Made by a program: the position numbers and the translations under genes
Part shown: in pieces, positions 51,379-62,474 of the stretch
How positions within the stretch are numbered: the first letter of the stretch is position 1
Layout: the number at the start of each line of letters is the position of its first letter
Assembly (NCBI GenBank): GCA_963377175.1
Contig: CAUJNA010001502.1
Location: forward strand, 997,001 to 1,061,000
From: Effrenium voratum
Lineage: Eukaryota; Sar; Dinophyceae; Suessiales; Symbiodiniaceae
Reading direction: 5' to 3'
Length of the DNA: 64,000 nt
Notes under the pieces: model-generated
The model's database searches: none
Seen by the model: only the letters and a program-made list of their open reading frames with translations
Told to the model about the DNA's origin: nothing

Positions 51379-52182
51379 TCTGAGCCAAAAGAGCATCAAG
51401 TCTACGAGCTCGGGTGAGCAGTCACTCAAACCTGGGGAACCCTGCACAGGAGGCTTTCGCAGACTGATTGCAAGAAAGCAAGCCGAGCGCAGAAAAGTGA
51501 AATCATGGCTGGAATGCATTTGCGTGGGGTCTCGGAGAGGGGGGAGAAAAGAAGAAGACAAAAAAAAAACGGCCCTCCCACACAATGGCTATGTCCCCTT
51601 TGAGCATCCCCAAAGTGAGGGCCGCAGGGTGTGGCTAGCCCTGTATTTAAACATGTTTAAACACTACAGGGAAAAAACTCATTTTGATGTGGTTCTTTAA
51701 CACAAAATCTCCAAAGAAAACTCACCTTACACTGATGGGGTCCGTGTTAAACAGGCAACCCCAAAAAAGTACCCAAACTTTGTGTACGCCACTAAGATGC
51801 TCCAAGCCAAACAATGACTAAGTAAAGCGCATGAACCCAGGAAGTAAAAACATCGAGGCTGCTTGTTTTGTGTGGCTTCAAAAAGGGGAACCCATCTTGG
51901 GGAATCCCCTCAAATCAAGACACCCTCATTTTGAACCAGCTTCCAGCGGTTAAGGGCTGTGTTTTATTTATCTACAAGCAGGAGGGCTTCAAATCCCCTC
52001 CCCCCAATCCAAGCCTTGGAGGTGACCTGACGCCTTCAGCATGCCGATGCTCACTCCAAACTCGCTTGCTTTCTGCTCCCCTGCTAAAAGTGACTAACTT
52101 TTAGTGGTTGTTTTTCATGGAAAACCCATGAGTGGGCAAAAAGTTGTTCAGTCCTAACATCGCTTGGCAAACTGCACCAAAG

Positions 52183-52262
52183 TAATGTTGACCCCACATT
52201 AAACAACAAAAAACACATTTTATTGATAGGGGAGTGTCACTTTTGGAGGGGCCACCCACCCC
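52183..52262 (+). mobile_element. AATGTTGACCCC element (family C relative)
   Basis: Left end AATGTTGACCCCACATTAAA, interior GGGGAGTGTCACTTTTGGAGGGG. The right inverted end is missing. A relic right end (GGGGCCAACATT) lies at about 52916-52927. Confidence 0.5.
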
Positions 52263-52372
52263 CCAGTCCTAACACAGGGCGAGGGGCAAGGACCCTTTGG
52301 AGCCGCAAAAAAAAGTCCTAACATCCCTTGGCAAAATACACCAAAGATCCCTTTCGATCCGAAAATCCGCGC

Positions 52373-52438
52373 CTTCAGCGCCTCCTCAGAGCTCTTCTGC
52401 ACCGCCTCCCGGAGCTGTGGCAGCGCCAGCCACCGGCC
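52373..52438 (-). CDS. candidate exon (unidentified gene, five-exon chain)
   Basis: The minus strand reads GRWLALPQLREAVQK then SSEEALK, 22 codons in phase 0, between CGCCAG followed by G and AAG before a GC donor (52372-52371). Helical with regular Leu. Fourth of the phase-consistent chain. Confidence 0.65.
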
Positions 52439-53305
52439 CTGGCGACGCAGGCAACGCCGACGCGGGCTTCGCGGGCGAGCGGACGACCGAGCCAAAATAA
52501 AGGGAAACCATCATTTACAAGGCAATGTTCAGGTGTATAATGTAAGGATCCCTGCTAAACTGGGCTGTGCTCAGATTTTTCCGAGAACCCAAACCCTGGC
52601 ACCATTCCAAGCGCAGGATCCCGCAGCTCGGTCGTGGAAAAAACAACATGTTTCAAATGGTTGCAACATGAATTTCTTTTAAGGAGCCCAGCTTAGACAG
52701 TTAAGAAGGTGACCCCCAGTTGGCTTGGATTCCCGAGCCTCCCACCGGATTTGGTCCCAGCAGTCCAGGAATTCGCGGAGTGAGACAGCTTCACCCCGGA
52801 TCCAAGTAGAACCCCTCCTGATTTTTCCTGTGGGTTGGTCTATGCAAAAGTTGTCTGAATCCCCACTAAGCCCAACAACAACACATCGCTATTCATAAAC
52901 GGCGTTGGTTGATCTGGGGCCAACATTACAACTCCAAAAGAATGTGATGCTCAAGTCACACACAAAATGTCCACCCCCACTCATGGGATCCAGATCTTTG
53001 CTGCTCCCGATGTACTTCCCCCAGCACCCTGAAACTGAAAACCAACCAACTGAAACCAAAAGGGGACATATTCATACAGGAAACCCGGTCAGTAAGCCCA
53101 AGCCAAGCGCCTGAAGCTGCCATTCAACCCCTGCTACTTTGCTTGCTGGTGGGGTAGTTCAAAAGTTTCATTCCGCTTAAACATCAGCCCCACCAAAAGA
53201 AAATTCCTACTTTGACCTTGCAACAAATACAACGTTGAAGCTATTGGCTGGTCGTAACCCCTTTTCATGGCTGCAAGGAGCCCCGGGCCATTGACATGGC
53301 CACGC

Positions 53306-53356
53306 CTCGTCTTTCAGCTTCTTCCTGTAGTAGGCGAAGGCATCCGCCTTCCAGTC
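53306..53356 (-). CDS. candidate exon (unidentified gene, five-exon chain)
   Basis: The minus strand reads DWKADAFAYYRKKLKDE, 17 codons in phase 0, between CTGAG followed by G and GAG before a GC donor (53305-53304). Third of the chain, separated from the previous exon by only 207 bp. Confidence 0.65.
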
Positions 53357-53563
53357 CTCAGATAGCTCAAAAATGATACCCCCCCCAAAAAAAAAATGCA
53401 CCTTGGTAAATGGAGTCAGGGACTCAGCGCTTCGCCCATCCCTCTATGGGTCTGTTTGTTGGGGCCGTGTTGCTTTTCTGGTTTCAAAGCGACGCCCTGG
53501 GTTCACCCGCCGCCCCACTGGGCCCCCAGCCCCAGGCTTGAGGCCCCGCAGCGCGCGCTTGGC

Positions 53564-53600
53564 CTCCGCAAGGCCCTGGCAGTTCTCCCGCACCACCTGC
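53564..53600 (-). CDS. candidate exon (unidentified gene, five-exon chain)
   Basis: 37 bp: one base completing a codon, then QVVRENCQGLAE, ending GAG before a GC donor (53563-53562). The first G joins the AG left by the exon at 55573 to make Arg. The open frame runs on through AKRALRGLK if a later donor is used. Confidence 0.6.
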
Positions 53601-53957
53601 CTCGAGAAGCCGAAGCGCCGAAGTGCCGAAATCTGGTGGAGTCTGACGCCATTAAATGGCGGTGGGTCAAACAAATGTACCCAAAATGGAACCCTGGTAA
53701 ATGGCAACTGTGGGGTGGTTTGGCTGTTTGGGATTTCACCCAGTTTTGGAGAAACTTACATGGGAAGGTAGCCCATTTAAGTTCCAACCGAACCACCCAT
53801 GCTCGCGCCGCCCGGCCAACTACAACTTGCGGTCCTTTTCCGGCTGGTTTCATCTTGACCCACACCCAAATGCCGCGAGGGCACGTCGACGAACCAGATT
53901 CTCGTTACCCATGGGCGTCCCTTGCTCACTACACAAAATATGGGTTCAAACATCTAG

Positions 53958-54077
53958 GTCCTCCAGTAGAGAGGTTAGAATAAGTTGGTACCCACTTTTT
54001 TTCTGTAGTCTATTTTGGTAGGGGAACCCGGAACCCTCCCCCAAGAAAGGGTGAAAGGGCACTACTGGGGGACCTAG
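53958..54077 (+). mobile_element. introner-like element (family A), best full-length copy
   Basis: 120 bp from GTCCTCCAGTAGAG to CACTACTGGGGGACCTAG. The terminal 16 bp (CTAGGTCCTCCAGTAG and the inverse of CTACTGGGGGACCTAG) differ by one base. Core: GGTACC, T run, CTGTAGTCTATTTTGGTAGG, GGAACC. Located in the presumed intron between the exons at 53.6 and 55.6 kb. Confidence 0.8.
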
Positions 54078-54111
54078 TTATGTTAGGCAACCCGAAACAC
54101 AAACGCCAAAA

Positions 54112-54147
54112 CAGAGAGAGAGAGAGGGAGAGAGAGAGAGAGAGAGA
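54112..54147 (+). repeat. GA microsatellite
   Basis: A GA run with one GGG interruption, 35 bp after the introner-like element. Confidence 0.9.
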
Positions 54148-54382
54148 ATGGTTGTGAGAAAACCAAACTTCGATACCAAAGTGATCGATTCCAATGACTA
54201 CTTTGAGGAGATGCTGGGAGCTGTTGTTTTCTTCTTCTTTTTTAGTATGGAAAAGGACACACCCAGACCAGGAGCCATGTCCGAGTTGCATGTTGCAGTC
54301 GACGGGCTGGATCTGCCTGGCCGGTTGGAGTTTTGGCCCACCTTGTCATAGTAAAAGGAGTTCCCTGCAAGTTCCCTGGTTT

Positions 54383-54500
54383 GTCAACCCCTTACTAAGA
54401 AGAGAAGCAGTTCCCATAGCAAAATAGCGCCAGTTTTTTTAATCTTCGGGCAAGTCAACCCCTTACCAAAGAGAGAAGCAGCTACCATGGCAAAAAGCGC
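54383..54500 (+). repeat. direct duplication of about 47 bp
   Basis: GTCAACCCCTTAC, AGAAGCAG, AGCGCC elements occur at 54383-54430 and again at 54454-54500 with several changes. Confidence 0.65.
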
Positions 54501-54805
54501 CCTCGATTGAAAACCGTATGCCTAAACAATAAGGCATGTTAAATGGCAGGCGTTTGTCTCCAGAACTTTCCGGCTGTTGGTGGCTAATGTGACGGGACTG
54601 AACAATTGTACACATTACTATCCTATGAACATGTCATTTGGTTTGCAAGCAGAGGCCCGGACAGTGCCCGCTCCGCTCAACTAAAATGGATCTTCGACGG
54701 CCAGCTAAGCGGCGAGACTAACCTGGGTTACCGACAAACAAACACCACCCAAGTGGAAAACACCTGCAAGCGAGTTTAACTCATGGGTTACAAGCACTTA
54801 CTACC

Positions 54806-54909
54806 CTCCTTAGGACTTTTGCTCTACAAATTATAGCGCCTGTTGCTGGGTGCCATGTTAAACTTGGAACCCAGCAAAAGGCGCTTCGTAGAGCAAAAAG
54901 TCCTAGGGG
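54806..54909 (+). mobile_element. long hairpin (MITE-like)
   Basis: Left arm CCTTAGGACTTTTGCTCTAC, then GCGCCTGTTGCTGGGT. The right arm is its inverse from ACCCAGCAAAAGGCGC to GTCCTAGGGG. The arms are about 45 bp with few mismatches and a loop of about 10-15 bp. No other copy was noticed in the window. Confidence 0.65.
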
Positions 54910-55572
54910 CCTGCAGTCAGGTTCCATGTCAACGCGAGGACAATAGCAGGAAACGTTTCGTGTTGATTGAAGGTCGCACCAAAGCGAGCCGGGGTAGACC
55001 TCAGTAGCCCTGACCCGAACAGCTCTTGCTGGCTGACATCGTGGTGACATGCAATTAGAAGGTTACCGGGGGATTCATCATGATTCATCATTCAAAGGCT
55101 AAACAGCGCATGACTGGTTGCCGACGCTGGCAACTAACTTCTAAGTTGCAAGGACCCGATTGGATTTCCTCTAGCAATGGTGGACGAATGTGTTTTGTGA
55201 GGGGGTTGTGGGGCGCGCCCAAAGGGGCTGACACCTCTCTGGGTGTCAAATCGAGGGCCTGGACTGGAAAACACATGCAATTCCCCGTGCCTGGAACCCG
55301 GCACGCCTCTTCCACAAACAACCCCTCTTGGGTGGATGGATGCTCGCAAGCCTAGGGTGTGAAATGAAGCGAGAAGTCCTCTTGCCGTATACCCCCAGAA
55401 ATAATCACACGCAGTCCTGCCATTCAAGAATCCTATCATGTTGCCCATGACCATGACTCTGTCAAGGTAGCCTCCATTCGTCCAGGGCAACCCCCCTTTT
55501 CGTGAGACAGCCACCCCATCCGCCCATCCGCCCCCCCGCGGCCCGCGGCCCCCAGCCACCGTTTTCGCGCGC

Positions 55573-55632
55573 CTGGCCCAGCCTTTGGGCGCCAGCTCCA
55601 GGTCATCTTCCGACGCAAAGGGCGCCAGGCTC
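55573..55632 (-). CDS. candidate exon (unidentified gene, first of five-exon chain)
   Basis: The minus strand reads SLAPFASEDDLELAP then KGWA and two bases of Arg. It starts one base into a codon after CTGCGAG followed by G and ends AG before a GC donor (55572-55571). An acidic then basic stretch. It lies in a minus frame open for 223 codons, so the true exon could be longer. Confidence 0.6.
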
Positions 55633-56377
55633 CTCGCAGGCAAGGCGGCCGAAAGGCCAAGGCCTTTGGGGATGCCCGAGGAATCCCCGCAACCCGTTTC
55701 GGAAGAGGGGAGGCGCAGCTGGAGAAACAGGGAATCCGTTTTGCGTTCCTGTCTTGGTTGACCTGATGGTTTTTCAACGCCAAAAGCTCCCCGATGCCCA
55801 CGCATGGTCAGAGGCCATGCACCAAGGTCCCAAGGTTAGAGACCTTCGAAAGATCTCTCGCCAGTCAGTTTTTATGCAGAAAAGGCGCTACCTCATTTGC
55901 CCCTTAGACCCAGAACTAGTTGATCACTTGAGCCCAAAAGGTCAGAGGCGTGTTTTTTTTTTCTCCCCCGGTTGTTGTTGTTTTTTCTTCCTGGGGCTTG
56001 CCTTCGGCCCCTTCCAGAGAATCCGAGAATCCGAAGGACGTTCAACGAACACAGCGGGTCAAATATGGACAAATCTTAAGACCTGATCTCGCCCGCACAG
56101 GCCGCAAATCCAGGAGTTTGCAAAAACCTGAAAACAAAAACTCATTCCAAAAAGCTCAATCCGTCTGGTCATAAGACAGATCAAAGGACTCACCCACCTG
56201 GGCGCCTCAGATCCCCTGCGTGAACCCACCTAAACCCACGAAAAAGCTAAGAACAACCCAGAGGATGGCTGGGAACACCTGGGAACCAAGCAACCACACA
56301 CTTTCGAGCGGTTGCGCAAGTATCAGGGTTTCTTAAAGGATACTTCCAAAACCCGCCAGCTTTACAAGGATTTGGAT

Positions 56378-56413
56378 CAGCTGGAATCAGCTGGAATCAG
56401 CTGGAATCAGCTG
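56378..56413 (+). repeat. 11-bp tandem repeat (TCAGCTGGAA)
   Basis: Three to four perfect units of ATCAGCTGGA. Confidence 0.85.
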
Positions 56414-56507
56414 GTCGGGTGACTCTTGGACTGGCAGGCGGCGATTCCAGCTTTGGCCGGTCCCGAGCCCACGAAGGACTGGAATTGCAAACTTATAGTG
56501 ACCTTTG

Positions 56508-56602
56508 GGTGTGGCTCAAAAAACCGGTACCAAAATGGAACCCTGGTAAATGGAAACAAACACTTAAATCTGCGGTTCCCTGGTGCTTTAATTTTGACCC
56601 AT
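56508..56602 (+). repeat. dispersed repeat (family F)
   Basis: GGGTGTGGCTCAAAAAA, then ACCAAAATGGAACCCTGGTAA, then TGCTTTAATTTTGACCCATACACA. Relatives are at 13788-13850, 53655-53706 with 53830-53880, 59985-60085 and, inverted, 62660-62742. Confidence 0.55.
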
Positions 56603-56914
56603 ACACATTGTCTGCTGGAATTGCGGACCCCCCAACCCAAAAGGCAGGCATGAATTTGCCGAGTTTGGTCCCCCGCGTCCCTAAACTCGGCGATGTTTGC
56701 CCAACCTCTGGCTGTGAGAAAACATGGGACCCTTTAAACAGGAGTTGCTCCATGGGCAGGGTGATCCTCTAATTATATCAGCTGGTTTGGGTGACTTTTG
56801 GACTACCAGCTACGGGACCCTGGAGGGTTTTGAACAGAAAGCCACCCAAGCCACCCACCTGACGAAATCGACATCCCAGAGCTGCCCGTCTCACCCTGGA
56901 TTTCTCTCTCGGGC

Positions 56915-56950
56915 CTGGAGGGCGAGCTCGTTGCCGAGATCCTGCGAGAG
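56915..56950. CDS. exon-like island, strand uncertain
   Basis: Minus: DLGNELALQ (56941-56915) after CTCGCAG followed by G, ending CAG before GC. Plus: GELVAEILRE (56921-56950) after CTGGAG followed by G, ending GAG before GC, in a longer open frame (PPDEIDIPELPVSPWISLSG). Both obey the local splice pattern. Confidence 0.35.
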
Positions 56951-57208
56951 GCAGGTGGCTTCGCCCCACTGAGAGCGGGATTCACACAGAGCAACCTCTT
57001 TGGTCATTGCTATTCAGAGGGCCAGAACAAGTCTGATTATTGTTCCCCACCAAAGCAACCAAAAAGTGGCTGAAGTCCGAAACAAAGCTCACGAATTGAG
57101 TGAGTCGAACGGGACCAGTTGCCGCCCTCGCCGGATCCGTGGAAACCAAGGTGTCCCCAAACGTTGGGTGGGCCCCGGTCAGGTGCCAAGAAAAAAACAA
57201 CACTCTCT

Positions 57209-57273
57209 AGGGGTTGATTCCTTTTCCATTCTTTTCAACCATCCTTCTTTTCAAACAGCCAGAAGGCACCCCT
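57209..57273 (+). mobile_element. family D element, left half
   Basis: AGGGGTTGATTCCTTTTCCA, TTCTTTTCAACC and CCTTCTTTTCAAAC, then similarity ends. Confidence 0.5.
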
Positions 57274-57279
57274 AGAAAC

Positions 57280-60180
57280 TTGGGCTCCGGTCTGATGCCG
57301 TGAAGGCTTGGTGGCAGATACCCAGTGACTCCCAGGAACACGTTCCTTGAGTCGCAGTAGTGACATTCGCATGTGTTTAGTTCCTTGGTTCCTTGGTTAT
57401 CCTCGTTTATAATGAAGCCCATGCCAGCGCAAATAAATCCAATTGCTGGCCAAGCCTGACCTCCAAAACCTCGGTCGACCCGGACACACTTGCCCCTCTA
57501 CATGAAGGGCGGGGATTCTCCAAACCGCCTTTAAAGTTGTTTTTTGGTGATGTATGCGTAAGGGGCTCACACAACCCCAGGTTTCCGTTGAACATGTTTC
57601 CGCTGCTTTACAATTTGAACACCTTGGTATGGTAGCAAAACACTCTTTTTTGGCTGCCCCCGCTTATGCACGAAGAGAAACAAAAAACCTGGAACCTAAA
57701 GACATGCCAACCACCGCTAAAAAAGGCCCATGCTTCAACCCCAAAGCCTTACCTGAGAACCCCATACCTCACTGCCACCTCCAACCCATAAGTTTTCCCT
57801 CAGTATACTTATGCGGGAATCCGGGGCGGGGGGAGCTTCAGTTTGGTTCTACTGATGAACCAGCACCATGTAGTTTTTGTCCAACATGACACCTAGGGTT
57901 CAACAGGCCGGTATGTCACCAGGCAATGGTTTGCGTGTTTTTGGCTCATAGCCATGAAAGCAACATCGTCGAAACTACCCTCCAAGTTGTGACACTTTAA
58001 CTAGGTCCTCCAGTAGAGAGGTTAGAATAAGGGTACCCTTTTTTCTGTAGTCTATTCTAGTCGGGGAACCGGGCATCAAAAATGCAAAACATCGTCCCCA
58101 AATGCAAAAAAAAACCGGGCGCCGAGGACCCGTCCAGCTGGGCGCTTGTGACCAGGTGGACATATCTGAGAGCACGCTGGGCTTCCACTCATCAAAGCCT
58201 CGCAGGGTCACTGGAAACTTTGCAACTTGCTGATAGTGTCAGGTCGGTTTGAGGTTTGAGGTTGGGCGCGGCTTGGCTCAAGGTTGGTTTAGGGTCACTT
58301 CGAGGTTGGTCAGGGGTGGGTTTAGGGTTTAAATTCCCCCCTACTTTGAAGGGGTTGGGGGGGTGTAAGTTTTCCCCAAAAGAAAATGACTCGCTCTCCA
58401 CCAAGTGCATGTGTAAGGGGGTGGGGATCCCCCTTAAGACTGCCACTTTTGGAGGGATATTCTCTGGAAACCCTGAACACTGTTCAAGGTTTCCGAGATC
58501 TGAGGCCCTGTCTCTCCAAATCGGGGATCCTAGTCCCTGGGCCACTGGGTCGCTGGCTTCCCTCCAAAAACTTTTCTTTTTTGCCCGGTGAGTGAGAAAC
58601 AAAGGGAACCCCAAAAAGGCAGAAAAGCAAGAAGGCAAAAAGGGGAGCTAATTCTGGGGAAGGAAAGAGGGCCTTACAAGCTTCTACCGCAGTACGTGGC
58701 GATGAAACAAAACAGCCCGTTTCGCTGGGCTGGTGCTCCTTGAAATACACCCCACTCTCAAACCTGGTCTGCAAGAAGTGATGTATATGAGTATATCCTC
58801 CTTTTACGAATCGGAACCCCTCCCCCCAAAAAAACAATGGCTTCGGTGTTCCTGAAAACATCCGCCTCAACAACAAAAGCATAACCATATCTTAGTCTCC
58901 TAGACCTCCCAGGACAACTGCATCTACCAATTCACATTACATGGGTCAAACTGATGTCGAAAACATCTAAGAACCAGTGAATAGAAGGACCAGCAGCTCT
59001 AGTAGCAAAGGAATTGGACCCTTTTGGTTGATTGCATCTGAGCGGAGCCCCAACCCGCCAAACCAAGATGCGAGAGAGAAGGCGGCTCCTCTAAACACAT
59101 GGTGGTTTAGTATGGGTTCAATGGGGGATCTGCAGGGGGAGCAGTTCTGGAAACAGCGAATCCACCCCTGGAAATGCATGGATAAGCAGGAAAAGAGGAC
59201 CAACAAAGGGACCGACTGACAGATGTGGAACCCACCAAACACACACACACAGCCAACCTGTTTGGTAGATACATATTGCACCAAACCCCTGATGAAGGCC
59301 ACCTACCTGACTAAGCCAAAAGAAAACTGACTAGGTCACAAAACCCTGAAGAAGTAGATTCCAAGTAAGAACTGCACAATAGGTGTCATGCTGTGAACAT
59401 GGATTCACATTGCCTTTAGTATTCCCCAAAGCTTCTTCTTGGCCGCAGCCCGCGCAACTTGAACAGAGAAGTTCAACTGTGCGCCGTCCTTAGCTTAGCA
59501 CTCCCAAACGTTGAAAGCTTGAGATTGAAAGGTTGAGTTTTGTGCACAAACAGCACGATATGGTTGCGGACATGCAAGCCTAAGGGTGCATTGTGGCCCT
59601 GAGGGAAGCATGACCCTCCAGTGTCGAACTGCGAACTGGTTCTTCCCGCGAACAAGCTAAACATCTAACCGGCCCCCGTGCACTCCCACGTTCATTGGTG
59701 GGAGGGCAGTGGCCACGAATCCTGGCAAGGGTGCCACACCCAACTTGCTGGTGCTCATCAGGGAGTGAGGGAATGAACTCAGGGGTCTCCTTGAAGGACA
59801 CCACAAGGGATGGTCTAGTGGTGTCATTCCCTCATTCCCCGCTGAGAACCAGCAAGCGATAACAGACTCAGCCCAGGCAGGTGGTCATGCGAGTGCCCAA
59901 ACCCCATTGATCAGTTGGTTCTGGTGAAGGCATAGGCCCTGCTACCCCAATCAAACCAAATGGCTGTGCGTGAAGCATAGGGTACCGCCAAAATTTGGGT
60001 TGCCCTGGTAAATGGGACCAAGGACTAAAACCTGTGGTCCATTCCTGGTGGTCTAATTCTGACCCATACTCATATGGTAGGGACCCCCTGTAAAAATTGG
60101 CCAACTATATAAGGTTGTTTGGCGCTGTCGTTCCCGAGCTCCCGGGGGCATGGGGCAGGCCAAATCTTGCCACAACCCGC
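57280..60180. other. presumed intron or intergenic sequence
   Basis: Contains the truncated family A element (58005-58070), degenerate GGTTTAGGGTT-like repeats (58235-58340), a family N repeat (59766-59842) and a family F repeat (59985-60085). No convincing exon. Confidence 0.5.
58005..58070 (+). mobile_element. introner-like element (family A), 3'-truncated
   Basis: CTAG border, GTCCTCCAGTAGAGAGGTTAG, GGGTACC, CTGTAGTCTATTCTAGTCGG, then breaks off in GGAACCGGGC. Confidence 0.65.
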
Positions 60181-60201
60181 AGGGCCCGCCGGGCCCCGGG
60201 C

Positions 60202-60237
60202 CATCATCTGCCCCGTTCGCAAAGACCCCATGCCTGC
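60202..60237 (-). CDS. candidate exon (unidentified gene)
   Basis: The minus strand reads AGMGSLRTGQMM between TCCGAG followed by G and a GC donor. The frame is open further (ARGPAGPAG). Supported only by composition and splice pattern. Confidence 0.35.
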
Positions 60238-60782
60238 CTCGGAGGATTTGGGGGGGTCAACCTCTATGGCTTGAACCCACTCTATTCAAGGCTCTTTTTC
60301 TGGGTCAAAGAAGCAGCCCCTGGCCCTGGATGCATGTGTGAATTTCCCATTCTCTTCGACCATCAGGTGCTTTCGCGCTGGGCTTGTGGCTGTCCTTTCA
60401 GGGACAGCAAGCAACACCGGGGAAGCACCCCTCGTGTCTGTGTGGCCTTTGTGCGCTTTTTGCGGCTTTGAACAGGCCAAAGGGTAAGCACACGTTCGCA
60501 TCACGGACCTGACAGGCACAGCAGAAACCCAAAGGAAGCCAACCAAAGGTCAAACGCTGTCTGATCGAGACGGCTGAACCACGTAGCCTCCACGGATTGT
60601 TGGCCTTCGCCAAACGGGTCAAATGTTAACATGAGAGGGGCAAATCATATCAATTGCACCGACTGTACATATGGGATCCCATACGCTGCGCCTAGAACTT
60701 GCAGTGAAAAGTCTTCGGTTTCTTGCTCAGTTGCTCTTTGGGTGGCTGATAAACTCGTGGTGGGGATTGCCCTGATTCAAAA

Positions 60783-60925
60783 AATGTTGACCCCCATATT
60801 AATCAACCCCAGTTCATTAATATGGGAGTGTGTTCCCCTCCAAAAGTGGTCTGATTCCCCACTAAACCCAGGGAGAAGCACCCCCATATTTATAAACTGG
60901 GGTTGATTCATCTGGGGTCGACATT
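60783..60925 (+). mobile_element. MITE-like element, AATGTTGACCCC ends (family C)
   Basis: 143 bp. AATGTTGACCCC at the left and GGGGTCGACATT at the right are inverted copies with one change. Inside, CCCCATATTAATCAACCCCAG and GGGAGTGTGTTCCCCTCCAAAAG. Immediately followed by a complete family B element. Confidence 0.7.
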
Positions 60926-61040
60926 ACTGGGCTGCCCTCAGATCCCCCGTTAAAAGTTTAACTTTAGCGGCTTAGATGGAAACTGCCGCCAAACACTAAA
61001 AAGCGATAAGGTTAAGAGGGGATGGCTGGGGGCCACCAAG
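60926..61040 (+). mobile_element. dispersed short element (family B), complete copy
   Basis: CTGGGCTGCCCTCAGATCCCC, TTAAAAGTTTAACTTTAG hairpin, AACACTAAAAAG, GATGGCTGGGGGCCACCAAG. Abuts the preceding MITE without a gap. Confidence 0.7.
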
Positions 61041-61084
61041 ATTAGTGAACAACTTCTTCACTTCGCCCGTTCCCAGCCTCGGGA

Positions 61085-61230
61085 TATCTCCCCCCGCCCG
61101 CCCCAGACGGCTCCTGCCTCGCTTGGGCCGCGCGATGCTGGCCTCGCTCGGCTGCCCCAAAACCCGAGGCTGCTACGAGATCAAACCTGACGACGGAAAG
61201 CTGACGGAAGCCCGGCTTGGCTCACTTCCG
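61085..61230. CDS. exon-like island, strand uncertain
   Basis: The plus frame reads GCYEIKPDDGKLTEARLG after CCCGAG followed by G and looks protein-like. Minus offers only a 25-bp exon (ASIARPKR) at 61142-61118. Strand not resolved. Confidence 0.35.
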
Positions 61231-61435
61231 GAAACAGCGACCGAAAGCCGCTAAAACAGTACTGCTGAGGGTGACTCAGGACCTGGGGGGCGGCAAGGGA
61301 GCTGAAAATCCTGAAGCCTCTGGTGTGAACCCTGCATCTCAGCTGCGGAAAACTCTGGAGACTCGTGGAGTTGGCGGCTGAAGTCCAACTCAACCGCAGC
61401 ACTCCCACAAATGAACTGAAGGCCTGCCCCCCCGC

Positions 61436-61460
61436 AAAACAAAACAAAACAAAACAAAAG
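61436..61460 (+). repeat. AAAAC pentanucleotide run
   Basis: Four to five AAAAC units. Confidence 0.85.
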
Positions 61461-61794
61461 AACAACAAGGCGTTTAAAGAGATCTATTTTGGGAGCCAAT
61501 GTTCTAGGCGCCATGCATCGTTGTCCCCGGATTAATCAACCTGGTACTAATTTGGGGGGGCCCCCGTATCCATCAAGCAGTGGTTTATGAATGGTGGGTC
61601 AAGAAGCCAAAGGGATCAGGTCCAAGATCCCAAGGCTGGATTCAAGTCGCACAAACTGGCGCACAAACTTGTATAGAATCACTTGCCTTTGAAACGGACC
61701 CTTGCACACTGGGCGGGGGGCTGCTTAAGGATAATGGGGGAGCCCCCTCCAAACTACAAGCACTAAGCCCCGCCCCCCGCCTCGCCACGAAGTC

Positions 61795-61940
61795 CCCTCC
61801 CCCTCCCCCAACCGCATTGAGATGGCCGCTTCTCCGCTGAGCCCCCCCGCCCCTTTCCGCAGCGCCGGCAAGTTTAAGGCCATGGCGCCGCGCAACGCCG
61901 CGCCGCGCGGCGGGGTCCCGCTGAAAAATTGGATCCGGCC
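61795..61940. CDS. exon-like GC-rich island, strand uncertain
   Basis: Minus reads DPAARRGVARRHGLKLAGA and ERGGG, which vaguely recalls the second beta strand of a flavin amine oxidase after the motif at 62.9 kb. Plus reads KFKAMAPRNAAPRGGVPL. The minus start would follow TTTTTCAG with C, not G, as next base. Confidence 0.3.
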
Positions 61941-62222
61941 GCGGAAAGCCGATTTCGGACATGCGTGGCGCTGATCTCGGCAGGTTGGGTATTCCAACAA
62001 AAACAGAAGAGTTAGCTGCACCCAAATGGGTGAGAAGAACTCTGGCGTCTTGAGAGGGGAACCAGGATTCATTTCCGAAATGTCCCTTGCTTGTTTCACT
62101 CCAAATGCCCTTTGGTTTGGACCTGCAAAAAGTGCTCGACTCCAAAGGGCCTTTTTCTTGCCCGGTTCCTTGGAAAGCTCTCTCGGAATACCCTCCAAGA
62201 ACGCATTGCACCGGAATGAAAT

Positions 62223-62449
62223 CGACATCATATTAATAGACCCCTGTTTATGAACACGGGGTTGAGTGGGGAATCATCACTTTCGGAGGGGAACACTGCG
62301 GGAACACGGGCCATACTAGTCAACCCATATTCATCAACCCCAGTTTGTTAATAGGGCGCTTCTCCCTGGGTTGAGTGGGGAATCTGACCACTTTTTGAGG
62401 GCCCCCCACTCCCATATTGATAAACTGGGGTTGATTATGGGGTCAACAT
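62223..62449 (+). mobile_element. two adjacent family C element copies
   Basis: TATTAATAGACCCCTGTTTA, GGTTGAGTGGGGAATCATCA, GGAGGGGAACAC, then CATCAACCCCAGTTTGTTAA, GGGTTGAGTGGGGAATCTGA and the right end GGGGTCAACATG. Confidence 0.6.
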
Positions 62450-62474
62450 GGGGACAGAGGCCCCTTGAGCTGGC

